Of a DNA stretch of 13,542 nucleotides, positions 1 to 7,677 are shown piece by piece. The stretch lies in contig CAMLGP010000018.1 in the NCBI GenBank assembly GCA_946479535.1, positions 1-13,542 of the forward strand, in the 5' to 3' direction. The number at the start of each line of letters is the position of its first letter. The stretch's first letter is position 1. The notes beneath the pieces are model-generated. The model did not search any database. It was not told the origin of the DNA and saw only the letters and a list, made by a program, of their open reading frames with translations. The position numbers and the translations under genes were made by a program. This DNA is from an uncultured Bacteroidota bacterium. Its GTDB lineage: Bacteria > Bacteroidota > Bacteroidia > Chitinophagales > Chitinophagaceae.

Positions 1-1
1 A

Positions 2-730
2 GAATCAGCTCAGGAACTGAATGTGGTATTGCCTGCAATTACTTCTATTGCACCTAATCCCATAGCACCAGGTAGTGATTTAACAATAACAGGTACCGAT
101 CTCAATTTGGTAACGGATATTTCATTTACTGGGGTTAACACACCCGTTACAATTTTTGTAAGCCAGAGTGCAACCCAGATAGTGGTAACCGTGCCAACAG
201 GAGTATTGAAAGGAAAAGTTGTTTGCTCTGTATTGAATTCAACATTGAAAGCAGAGTCTGCTGATCTGTTGGAGATATTGGGAGGGTTGCCTAATCTGCC
301 AGATTTCACATTTGCCATTTATACGGATGCCTTGCAGAATGGCTTCCAGGACTGGTCCTATACTGATACGCATGATTTCAATAGTTCTGTAAATGTGCGG
401 CAGGGCTCCAAATCAATAAGAGCGGTGTATGCAGCTGGCGGCTATCAGGGATTGACATTCCATAATCCGGGTACTGCTCCTACCACCTCTGGCTATACCA
501 AATTGGAATTCTCAGTATATGGTGAAGCAGGAACTGGTGGAAAGAAATTGAATGTGGTGGTCAATGGTAATTATTCCAGTCCACCGCAGGTAACAGTGCT
601 TGAAGGGGAGTGGTCAACATTTAGTCTGGATTTTTCAACAATGGGAAGCCCGGCGAGTATTGGAGAAATTGTGCTCCAGTCAGCTGGTTGGGGAGGAACG
701 ATCCATGTGGATCATATGGGATTCAGATAA
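2..730 (+). CDS. IPT/TIG-domain surface glycan-binding protein, C-terminal part (5' end outside window)
   Basis: The reading frame is open from the first bases, so the gene begins upstream; 242 residues are visible, ending with TAA at 728-730. A GTG at 23 is inside the domain and is not a credible start. Visible residues about 10-90 form an IPT/TIG immunoglobulin-like domain (PAITSIAPNPIAPGSDLTI, then GTDL). Residues about 95-242 look like a beta-sandwich, galactose-binding-like module rich in aromatics (FQDWSYTD, YQGLTFHNPG, then GWGGTIHVDHMGF at the end). In Bacteroidota, such proteins sit beside SusC/SusD and hold polysaccharide at the outer membrane; this role is inferred from the architecture and from the two mannanase genes that follow 51 bp downstream. 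The signal peptide and lipobox, if present, are outside the window. Ligand specificity cannot be read from the sequence. The TIG call is firm; the binding role is likely. Confidence 0.8.
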   Translation, partial: ESAQELNVVLPAITSIAPNPIAPGSDLTITGTDLNLVTDISFTGVNTPVTIFVSQSATQIVVTVPTGVLKGKVVCSVLNSTLKAESADLLEILGGLPNLPDFTFAIYTDALQNGFQDWSYTDTHDFNSSVNVRQGSKSIRAVYAAGGYQGLTFHNPGTAPTTSGYTKLEFSVYGEAGTGGKKLNVVVNGNYSSPPQVTVLEGEWSTFSLDFSTMGSPASIGEIVLQSAGWGGTIHVDHMGFR

Positions 731-781
731 GAGAATAGTTTTTGAACAATAATTGAACAGATTTAAATAGCTAGTATACCA

Positions 782-2080
782 ATGTGCTTGCGTACCCTAT
801 TGCTTGTAATGGGCGTGACCCTTATGTTCCAGCCCAACCGGCTACAGGCGCAGTCATCGCGTTATGTGACCTGTAGCCATCAACAATTCATAGTCAACCA
901 CAAGCCCTGGTATTTTATTGGCGCCAACTACTGGTATGGCGGGTTACTGGCCAATGATCAGAAAGGAAGAAAAAGAGTGAAAAAGGAACTTGACTTCCTC
1001 AAGAAAAAAGGCGTGACCAACCTGCGTGTGATGGCTGCTGTTGAAGGTGAAGGACAAATTCACGGAGTTACCCGGGCAGAACCTGCTTACCAACCATCCA
1101 AAAATGTGTACAGGCAGGATCTACTGACTGGATTGGATTTCCTGCTTGCAGAAATGAACAAACGTGGAATGAAAGCAGTGATATTCCTTTCCAATAACTG
1201 GGAATGGAGCGGTGGATTTCTCCAATACCTTAACTGGAATGGCCTCATCAGCGATACCACTTTGAGAAGAAAGCTCAACTGGGATGAAATGCGGGATTAT
1301 GTGAGCCGGTTTTATTCCTGTGAGCCATGTAAGGAAGATTATTATAAGCAGTTACATAGTATTGTGGTCCGCAAAAACACTATAACAGGGAAGACCTATT
1401 CCAGTGACCCGGCTATTATGGCCTGGGAACTGGCCAATGAACCCAGGCCCATGCGCCCGGCTGCCAACGCGGCTTATGCGAGGTGGGTGAGTGATGCGGC
1501 GGCATTTATAAAATCGCTGGATAAGAATCACCTGGTCACAACAGGATGTGAAGGGGAGATGGGTACAGAAAATTTGACATTATTTGAGTCGATCCATGCA
1601 GATAAAAACATAGATTACGCCACCATTCATATCTGGCCCAAAAACTGGAGCTGGTTTAAGGATACCGCAATAGGGCAGGCAATGCCAGCGGTCATTTCAA
1701 ATACCACATCCTACATCGCCAAACATATTGCTGTAACCGCGAAACTGCAAAAGCCACTGGTAGTGGAAGAGTTTGGTTTGCCAAGAGATTTTCAAAACTT
1801 CCAGGTAAAAAGTCCCACAACCTTCCGTGATCAATACTATAGGGCTGTGTTCAATGTATTGATGGAAAGCGCCCACACTAAAAAAGGGATTGCTGGTGCC
1901 AATTTCTGGGCATTCAGTGGTGCCGGCCGTCCTTCATTGGAACATGCCATCTGGTGGAAAAGGGGAGATGACCTGTTAGGTGATCCACCCATGGAAGAAC
2001 AGGGTTTGAATAGTGTATTTGACAGTGATACAAGTACATGGAATATTATTCAATTGTATATAAGAGATCTAAATAGATGA
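782..2080 (+). CDS. Secreted GH5 endo-beta-1,4-mannanase (GH5_7-like)
   Basis: This 432-residue enzyme should hydrolyse internal beta-1,4-mannosidic bonds of mannan or glucomannan outside the cytoplasm. A hydrophobic signal peptide covers about residues 1-24, with likely cleavage after LQA. The mature part is a GH5 (beta/alpha)8 barrel. The acid/base is E220 in AWELANEPRPM and the nucleophile is E330, the second glutamate of KPLVVEEFGLPRD. Other clan GH-A features are R82 in TNLRVM, H283 in TIHIWP, and W388/F390 in GANFWAFSG. The IGANYWYGG opening and the NEPRPM motif fit the mannanase subfamily GH5_7 better than the endoglucanases. The ATG at 782 is preceded by an A/T-rich leader with no Shine-Dalgarno sequence, as is common in Bacteroidota. 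The stop overlaps the GH26 start by 4 bp (ATGA), so the two are probably translationally coupled. Cell-surface versus periplasmic location is uncertain; I see no lipobox. Confidence 0.9.
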   Translation: MCLRTLLLVMGVTLMFQPNRLQAQSSRYVTCSHQQFIVNHKPWYFIGANYWYGGLLANDQKGRKRVKKELDFLKKKGVTNLRVMAAVEGEGQIHGVTRAEPAYQPSKNVYRQDLLTGLDFLLAEMNKRGMKAVIFLSNNWEWSGGFLQYLNWNGLISDTTLRRKLNWDEMRDYVSRFYSCEPCKEDYYKQLHSIVVRKNTITGKTYSSDPAIMAWELANEPRPMRPAANAAYARWVSDAAAFIKSLDKNHLVTTGCEGEMGTENLTLFESIHADKNIDYATIHIWPKNWSWFKDTAIGQAMPAVISNTTSYIAKHIAVTAKLQKPLVVEEFGLPRDFQNFQVKSPTTFRDQYYRAVFNVLMESAHTKKGIAGANFWAFSGAGRPSLEHAIWWKRGDDLLGDPPMEEQGLNSVFDSDTSTWNIIQLYIRDLNR

Positions 2081-3189
2081 TGCGAATTTTCTTAGTGGGA
2101 ATATCATTAATGATCAGTTGCGTGGTATCAGCGCAAACGGATGGGCCTTCTGATAAGTTGGCAACAAAAGAAGCGGTAAACCTGTATCGCAATCTTAAGA
2201 AGCTATTGAATAGGGGAGTAATGTTTGGGCACCAGGATGATCTGGCCTATGGAGTTGGATGGAAATACCAGGAAAACAGAAGTGATATCAAAGACGTTAC
2301 TGGCGATTATCCTGCTGTGTATGGATGGGAACTGGGGCATCTTGAAATGGATGCAGCCATGAACCTGGATAGTGTTCCATTCAATACCATGCAGCATCTG
2401 ATTAAGCAGGGATATGAAAGAGGAGGATTGATCACCATTAGCTGGCATTTAAATAATCCGCTTACAGGAAAAACAGCCTGGAACCCGGCAGAGGGAACTG
2501 TTGCTTCCATTTTACCGGGTGGCAGCAAACATGATCTGTTTAAAAGCTGGCTGGATAAGATCGCAGTTTTTATGAATGGTTTAAAAGGAAGTAAAGGTGA
2601 AAAGATACCTGTATTGTTACGTCCATTTCATGAACTGAATGGCAACTGGTTCTGGTGGGGAGGTCAGCATTGCACACCTGCAGCATTCAAACAGCTATGG
2701 GCGTTTACGGTTAATTATCTACGGAATGAAAAGAAATTACACCAGTTACTGTATGCTTACAATACGGACAGGTTCAATTCAGAAGAAGAATACTTATCAA
2801 AATATCCCGGCAATGAGTATGTGGATGTGATGGGATTTGATATTTATCAGCGGGATAATTCCAACGAAAAATTCAGTGCAGATCTCGATAAAATGCTAAC
2901 GATGCTGGAGAATTTGGCTGCAGCTAATAATAAGATACCAGCCCTAACAGAATTCGGAGGCAATATGGCGGACAATAACTGGTGGACAGGTACATTTTTG
3001 AAAGTGCTGCAAAAGCATCGCATCTCCTATGTGTTGGGTTGGAGGAATGCAGGCGCCAGACCCGGTGGAGGAAGTGAATATTATGTGCCTTATAAGGGTC
3101 ATTCCACATCTGCAGATTTTAAAGCGTTTTATAATGCTGACCATACCTTGTTTCAAAAGGATGTCAGCAATGAAAAAATTTATAAATGA
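2077..3189 (+). CDS. Secreted GH26 beta-mannanase
   Basis: This is a 370-residue family GH26 protein expected to cut beta-1,4-mannan, often releasing mannobiose, the substrate of the downstream pathway. An N-terminal export signal ends near VVSA/Q (residues 19-20). C15 is present, but the residues before it (LMIS) are a poor lipobox, so a soluble periplasmic or secreted enzyme is more likely than a lipoprotein. GH26 hallmarks are visible: GVMFGHQDD near residue 50, acid/base E186 in LLRPFHELNGNWFWWG, and nucleophile E292 in PALTEFGGN. Aromatic subsite residues (W124 in ISWHLNNP, W322 in VLGWRNA) are also present. The chosen start at 2077 forms ATGA with the GH5 stop; the next codon, ATG at 2080, is an equally possible start. 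It resembles the mannobiose-producing ManA of the Bacteroides fragilis mannan operon in family and context. Endo versus exo mode cannot be decided by eye. Confidence 0.92.
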   Translation: MMRIFLVGISLMISCVVSAQTDGPSDKLATKEAVNLYRNLKKLLNRGVMFGHQDDLAYGVGWKYQENRSDIKDVTGDYPAVYGWELGHLEMDAAMNLDSVPFNTMQHLIKQGYERGGLITISWHLNNPLTGKTAWNPAEGTVASILPGGSKHDLFKSWLDKIAVFMNGLKGSKGEKIPVLLRPFHELNGNWFWWGGQHCTPAAFKQLWAFTVNYLRNEKKLHQLLYAYNTDRFNSEEEYLSKYPGNEYVDVMGFDIYQRDNSNEKFSADLDKMLTMLENLAAANNKIPALTEFGGNMADNNWWTGTFLKVLQKHRISYVLGWRNAGARPGGGSEYYVPYKGHSTSADFKAFYNADHTLFQKDVSNEKIYK

Positions 3190-3218
3190 GCGTTTAATAA
3201 GCAGCAATCGTTCAACAA

Positions 3219-3255
3219 GGTTGCGGGTTGACTCCTCTTCCTGCAACCGCTTTTT
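3219..3255 (+). terminator. Rho-independent-type hairpin between GH26 and symporter genes
   Basis: Arm 3219-3227 (GGTTGCGGG) pairs with 3240-3248 (CCTGCAACC) over 9 bp, including one G.U pair, with a 12-nt loop. GC and then TTTTT (3251-3255) follow. It lies 30 bp after the GH26 stop and would end or attenuate the glycanase transcript before the symporter gene. Confidence 0.6.
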
Positions 3256-3287
3256 AGTTTGTAACGTTTAGCAAACTGTAGCGTTAC
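3256..3287. promoter_or_regulatory. Overlapping inverted repeats upstream of the symporter gene
   Basis: Just after the hairpin, AGTTTG (3256-3261) can pair with CAAACT (3272-3277), and GTAACG (3261-3266) can pair with CGTTAC (3282-3287). The two perfect 6-bp dyads interlock, which would suit a regulator site or a pseudoknot-like leader. TTAGTTTG at 3254-3261 is one base from the Bacteroidota -7 consensus TAnnTTTG, with a TTG 23 bp upstream (3228-3230). The spacing is slightly long, so a promoter here is only a suggestion. Confidence 0.3.
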
Positions 3288-3316
3288 ATCCAGGCAATGA
3301 GAATTAAAAACCGGAA

Positions 3317-5155
3317 ATGAAACTTAAGGCACTTGACATTAGCATCATAGTACTTTACCTGGCCACCATGGTGGTGATTGGATGGGTACTACGAAAGAAG
3401 GCAAGACAGAATAAGGAGAGTTACCTGATGGGAGGCAAAAAGCTTCCGTGGTATATGCTGGGGATGAGTGATGCCTCAGACATGTTTGATATCAGTGGCA
3501 CCATGTGGATGGTAGCCCTCTGTTTTGTATATGGGATGAAAAGTATCTGGATACCCTGGCTATGGCCTGTGTTTAACCAGGTATTCCTGATGATGTTCTT
3601 ATCAAAATGGCTGCGCAGATCAAATGCCACCACCGGAGCTGAGTGGCTGGCATCAAGATTTGGAAAAACGGGTATTGGTATAAGAGCATCACATAATGTG
3701 GTGGTGGCTTTTGCCCTGTTGAGTTGCCTCGGCTTTTTGGCCTACGGCTTTGTGGGTTTGGGCAAGTTCATTGAAATGTTTGTTCCCTGGGACAATGTAA
3801 AAGATTATGTTCCGTTTGCTGTATCCCCTCAATTTGTACCGCATTTCTATGGAATAATATTTACGCTCTTTGCGATGTTCTATTCCATTTTGGGTGGTAT
3901 GCACAGTATTGTACTGGGTGATTTTATCAAGTACATCATCATGACAGTTGCCTGTGTTTCTGTTGCAGTGATTGCCATGATAAACTTAAAAAGTCATGGC
4001 GCAAATGTGCCGGCAGGGTGGGAGAACCCCTTCTTTGGATGGAAGCTGGATCTTGACTGGAGCAAGATTGTACCGGATGCGAATAATAAAATCGCTAGTG
4101 ATGGCTTTGGAATATTCGGACTGTTCTTCATGATGATGTTGTTCAAAGGAATATTTGCAAGCCTGGCAGGACCTGCACCGAATTATGATATGCAGAAGAT
4201 ATTGTCAACACGCTCACCCAAAGAGGCTTCCAAGATGAGTGGATTTGTTTCAATTATCCTGTTGCCGATACGTTATTCATTGATCATTGGTGTAACGGTG
4301 CTTGCATTATTGTATTATAACCAGATGAATCTTGGTCCTGCAGGTAAAACAGATTTTGAAAGGATACTTCCGGCTGCGATTAACAATTTTTTACCGACTG
4401 GTTTACTCGGATTGGTACTAACAGGATTGCTGGGAGCGTTTATGGGTACATTTTCGGGTACGGTGAATGCGGCGCAGGCCTATATTGTAAATGATATTTA
4501 CCTGAAGTATGTAAATCCTCAAGCCTCTACAAAAAGGATCATCTCCATGAATTACCTGGCGGGGATATCCGTGGTGACGCTGGGTATTCTATTGGGATTG
4601 ATGGTGGCGGATGTAAATACGGTGTTGCAATGGATAGTATCCGGACTATATGGCGGTTATATAGCGGCCAATATGTTCAAATGGTACTGGTGGCGATTTA
4701 ATGCCAATGGATTTTTCTGGGGAATGATGTGGGGCATATTGCCTGCGATAGCGCTTGCAGTGTTGAAACATTTCTCCGTATTGGGGGGATTGGACCTGTA
4801 CTACTGGCCACTGCTCTTCCTGTTATCATTGGTTGGATGCGTGGTGGGAACCTATGCAGCACCGCCAACTGAAAGAGCTGTGTTGAAGAATTTTTACAAG
4901 ACGGTAAGACCCTGGGGGTTTTGGGGTCCTGTATATAAAGAAGTGATGGCAGAAGATCCCGGATTTGAACCTAACAGAAGGTTTAAACTGGATATGTTCA
5001 ATGTGGTGTTGGGGATCATCGGTCAATGCTGTTTGACAATTCTGCCGATGTATGTGGTATTGTGGCTGAAGCTGCCCCTGCTTATAACTATTGGAATTTT
5101 GCTAGTAATCATTTTAATACTGAAAAGAACGTGGTGGAACAAACTCGAAAATTAG
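3317..5155 (+). CDS. Sodium:solute symporter (SSS family), probable mannobiose/manno-oligosaccharide importer
   Basis: This inner-membrane protein of 612 residues has many hydrophobic segments spread over the whole length, roughly 14 by eye, consistent with the LeuT-like SSS fold. Family signs are the first helix followed by ESYLMGGKKLPWYMLG (residues 34-49), the GGMHSIVLGDFIKYIIM segment (193-209), and GAFMGTFSGTVNAAQAYIVN (373-392), where SSS proteins bind sodium. The C-terminus carries a cytosolic stretch (about 515-555) followed by two more hydrophobic helices and a basic tail. It lies directly upstream of GH130 and epimerase genes, as in the B. fragilis mannan operon, where a cation/sugar symporter is proposed to bring mannobiose into the cytoplasm. 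The transported sugar is inferred only from this context. The start at 3317 is the first ATG and gives a typical membrane N-terminus. GH130 begins 17 bp after its stop. Confidence 0.88.
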   Translation: MKLKALDISIIVLYLATMVVIGWVLRKKARQNKESYLMGGKKLPWYMLGMSDASDMFDISGTMWMVALCFVYGMKSIWIPWLWPVFNQVFLMMFLSKWLRRSNATTGAEWLASRFGKTGIGIRASHNVVVAFALLSCLGFLAYGFVGLGKFIEMFVPWDNVKDYVPFAVSPQFVPHFYGIIFTLFAMFYSILGGMHSIVLGDFIKYIIMTVACVSVAVIAMINLKSHGANVPAGWENPFFGWKLDLDWSKIVPDANNKIASDGFGIFGLFFMMMLFKGIFASLAGPAPNYDMQKILSTRSPKEASKMSGFVSIILLPIRYSLIIGVTVLALLYYNQMNLGPAGKTDFERILPAAINNFLPTGLLGLVLTGLLGAFMGTFSGTVNAAQAYIVNDIYLKYVNPQASTKRIISMNYLAGISVVTLGILLGLMVADVNTVLQWIVSGLYGGYIAANMFKWYWWRFNANGFFWGMMWGILPAIALAVLKHFSVLGGLDLYYWPLLFLLSLVGCVVGTYAAPPTERAVLKNFYKTVRPWGFWGPVYKEVMAEDPGFEPNRRFKLDMFNVVLGIIGQCCLTILPMYVVLWLKLPLLITIGILLVIILILKRTWWNKLEN

Positions 5156-5172
5156 AAACAAAAAACATCGAT

Positions 5173-6390
5173 ATGAAAAAAAGCGATTTTTTTAATCGAT
5201 TGTCTGTACTGGAGAAAAAACTGGATTCATTGTTAAGTGTACCAAACGAAAAAGCCGGAGCCGGAAATGGGATTATTGAGCGTTACAGGAATCCCGTGCT
5301 TACTGCACAGCATGCTCCGCTATTCTGGCTGTATGATCTGAATCCTGATACCAACCCTCACCTCATGGAAAGGTTTGGGATCAATGCTGTGCTTAATGCG
5401 GGTGCCATAAAATGGAATAATAAATTCCTGGTGGTGGCCAGGGTAGAATCATCTGACCGGAAATCCTTTTTTGCAATTGCCGAGAGTTCAAATGGGATCG
5501 ACAATTTCAAATTCTGGGATTACCCGCTGATGATGCCAGAAACCAATGTTCCGGATACCAATATCTACGACATGCGAGTAGTGCAACATGAGGATGGCTG
5601 GATCTATGGGTTGTTTTGTACTGAACGAAGAGACTCTTCCGTAACCTCAGCCGATCAGTCTGCAGCAATTGCCCAGTGTGGTATTGCGCGTACAAAGGAT
5701 TTGATCAATTGGGAACGGCTCAATGACCTGGTAACGCCTTCAGCGCAGCAGCGCAATGTAGTGTTGCATCCTGAATTTGTGAATGGCCGCTATGCCTTCT
5801 ATACAAGACCCCAGGATGGATTCATCAATACTGGAAAAGGTGGCGGGATAGGATTTGGTCTTGCTGACTCCATGGAAAATGCAAGGGTTACCGAAGAGGT
5901 TGTAATTGATCCGCGCGTATATCATACCGTTTATGAAGTGAAGAACGGTTTGGGGCCAGCTCCTATCAAAACAAAATATGGATGGCTTCATCTGGCCCAT
6001 GGCGTACGCAATACTGCTGCAGGATTGCGCTACGTATTGTATCTGTTCATGACTGACCTGAATGATCTTACCAAAGTGATCCACAAACCTGCCGGGTATT
6101 TTATGGCCCCTGAAGGGGAAGAGCGGGTTGGAGATGTATCCAATGTACTATTCAGTAATGGATGGATACTTGATGACGATGGAAAGCTGTATATTTATTA
6201 TGCTTCTTCTGATACAAGATTACACGTAGCTACCACCACGCTGGACAGGTTGCTGGATTATGTGATGAATTCCGCGCCTGACGGTTTTACTTCTGCCGAA
6301 ACAACGAGGAGACTGACCGAGCTGATTGATAAGAATCTGGCTGAGGCTGTTATTAAGATTGAAGCCCTGCCGGGTGATAAAAAGAAGTAA
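5173..6390 (+). CDS. GH130 4-O-beta-D-mannosyl-D-glucose phosphorylase (GH130_1-like)
   Basis: This cytoplasmic enzyme would phosphorolyse Man-beta-1,4-Glc to alpha-D-mannose 1-phosphate and glucose. With the ATG at 5173 it has 405 residues, the usual size of the family. The frame is open back to an ATG at 5026, but that start would add 49 non-conserved residues encoded inside the symporter gene, so I chose 5173, which follows a purine-rich leader 17 bp after the symporter stop. Visible GH130 motifs are ERYRNPVLTAQHAPLFW (36-52), NAGAIKWNNKFLVVARVESSDR (75-96), and NIYDMRVV (130-137), whose D133 matches the proposed general acid of the B. fragilis enzyme. Also present are GLFCTERRD (147-154) and the region around GLGPAPIKTKYGWLHLAHGV (259-278), which contributes phosphate and substrate contacts. 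There is no signal peptide. The epimerase gene begins 2 bp after the stop. Discrimination from mannooligosaccharide phosphorylases (GH130_2) rests on motif resemblance and context. Confidence 0.9.
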   Translation: MKKSDFFNRLSVLEKKLDSLLSVPNEKAGAGNGIIERYRNPVLTAQHAPLFWLYDLNPDTNPHLMERFGINAVLNAGAIKWNNKFLVVARVESSDRKSFFAIAESSNGIDNFKFWDYPLMMPETNVPDTNIYDMRVVQHEDGWIYGLFCTERRDSSVTSADQSAAIAQCGIARTKDLINWERLNDLVTPSAQQRNVVLHPEFVNGRYAFYTRPQDGFINTGKGGGIGFGLADSMENARVTEEVVIDPRVYHTVYEVKNGLGPAPIKTKYGWLHLAHGVRNTAAGLRYVLYLFMTDLNDLTKVIHKPAGYFMAPEGEERVGDVSNVLFSNGWILDDDGKLYIYYASSDTRLHVATTTLDRLLDYVMNSAPDGFTSAETTRRLTELIDKNLAEAVIKIEALPGDKKK

Positions 6391-6392
6391 GA

Positions 6393-7601
6393 ATGGCATT
6401 TAATGATGAGACTCTCCCTGCCTTGAAGAAGGAGGTAGATAAGGAATTGCGCTCCATTTTACAGTGGTGGAAACAACATGCTATTGATAAAAAGCGCGGC
6501 GGTTTTTATGGAAGCGTAAATAATGGCAATACTCCGGATGCCTCTGCTCCCAAAGGAGTAGTAATGACCAGCCGCGTGCTCTGGGCTTTTTCAGCCGCTT
6601 ATTCCCATACCAATGATCCCGGTGATCTGCTAATAGCTACCCGGGCCTGGGAATATCTCAGAGATCATTTTATTGACAGAAGACATGGAGGCGTATACTG
6701 GTCGGTAGATGCCAATGGAGATATCCATGAAGACCGTAAACAGATCTATGGTCTCGCCTTCTGTTTGTACGGACTTGCAGAATATTATAAGATAAAAGGG
6801 GAAGAGCCGGTATTGCAGGAAGCCAAGAAGCTTTGCAACTATATTGAACAGTATAGCTGGGATAAGGAAAAGGGTGGATATATTGAAGCCTTTACAAGGG
6901 AATGGAAACCGTTGGATGATCTGCGTTTAAGTGAGAAGGATGAAAATCAGAAGAAGACCATGAACACTCATCTCCATGTAATTGAAGCTTACGCAAATCT
7001 TTACCAGGTATGGCCTGATCCCGCTCTTGAAGAAAGAATAACCGGCATACTGGACCTGTTTAACCGGTATATTATCAATAGCAGCACCTTGCACCTTGAT
7101 CTTTTTATGGATGAGGACTGGCAGGTGAAATCAACTCTCCAATCCTATGGGCATGATATAGAAGCTGCGTGGTTATTACAGGAATGCGCAGCGGCCACGG
7201 AAGATAAAACCTATATCGATTATTTCAGATCACTGGCAGTGAAACTGGCAGATGCAGCAGCACAGGGACTGGACAAGGATGGTGGGTTATGGTATGAATT
7301 TGATCCTGTTAACAGTCATTTGGTCAGGGAAAAACATTCCTGGCCGCAGGCAGAGGCAATGGTTGGCTTTTTCAATGCCTGGGAGATCTCAGGAGATAAA
7401 AAATTTCTTACACACTCCCTTCAGGCATGGGAATTCATTAAAGGGCACATCAGGGACAATAAAAAGGGAGAATGGTTCTGGGGTGTAAATGAAGATTATT
7501 CTCCGATGCAAAAAGACAAGGCTGGTTTCTGGAAATGTCCGTATCATAATAGCAGGGCCTGCCTGGAAATAATCAGGAGGATTGATAAAGCTTCCCCATA
7601 A
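6393..7601 (+). CDS. Cellobiose 2-epimerase (AGE family), converts mannobiose to mannosylglucose
   Basis: This is a cytoplasmic (alpha/alpha)6-barrel protein of 402 residues in the N-acylglucosamine/cellobiose 2-epimerase family. In the mannan pathway it converts beta-1,4-mannobiose to Man-beta-1,4-Glc, the substrate of the GH130 encoded immediately upstream. Residues expected for catalysis are present: R61 in MTSRVLWAF, H193 and H195 in NTHLHVIEAY, H254 in SYGHDIEAAW and H385 in KCPYHNSRACLE. H254 and H385 correspond in motif to the acid/base histidines of characterised cellobiose 2-epimerases. Substrate-stacking aromatics are at W317 (HSWPQAEAM) and W380 (GFWKCPYH). There is no signal peptide, consistent with a cytosolic site. 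The ATG at 6393 is 2 bp after the GH130 stop, so both genes are surely cotranscribed. N-acylglucosamine 2-epimerase is the main alternative name, but the neighbourhood and the length (about 400) favour the disaccharide epimerase. Confidence 0.9.
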   Translation: MAFNDETLPALKKEVDKELRSILQWWKQHAIDKKRGGFYGSVNNGNTPDASAPKGVVMTSRVLWAFSAAYSHTNDPGDLLIATRAWEYLRDHFIDRRHGGVYWSVDANGDIHEDRKQIYGLAFCLYGLAEYYKIKGEEPVLQEAKKLCNYIEQYSWDKEKGGYIEAFTREWKPLDDLRLSEKDENQKKTMNTHLHVIEAYANLYQVWPDPALEERITGILDLFNRYIINSSTLHLDLFMDEDWQVKSTLQSYGHDIEAAWLLQECAAATEDKTYIDYFRSLAVKLADAAAQGLDKDGGLWYEFDPVNSHLVREKHSWPQAEAMVGFFNAWEISGDKKFLTHSLQAWEFIKGHIRDNKKGEWFWGVNEDYSPMQKDKAGFWKCPYHNSRACLEIIRRIDKASP

Positions 7602-7677
7602 CAATCCATACAAATAGTTAATGATAACTGCTATTAGCCTCAATGCCTTAACTTAGCCACTCAAATATTCAATACAT

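Noticed and set aside
5740..6084. 114-residue minus-strand frame inside the GH130 gene
   Set aside because: It is a shadow of a well-conserved coding region and has no recognisable protein features.
7616..7638. Small dyads AGTTA/TAACT and GCTA/TAGC between the epimerase and SGNH genes
   Set aside because: They are very short stems in A/T-rich DNA with no T-run or conserved arrangement, so chance is sufficient.
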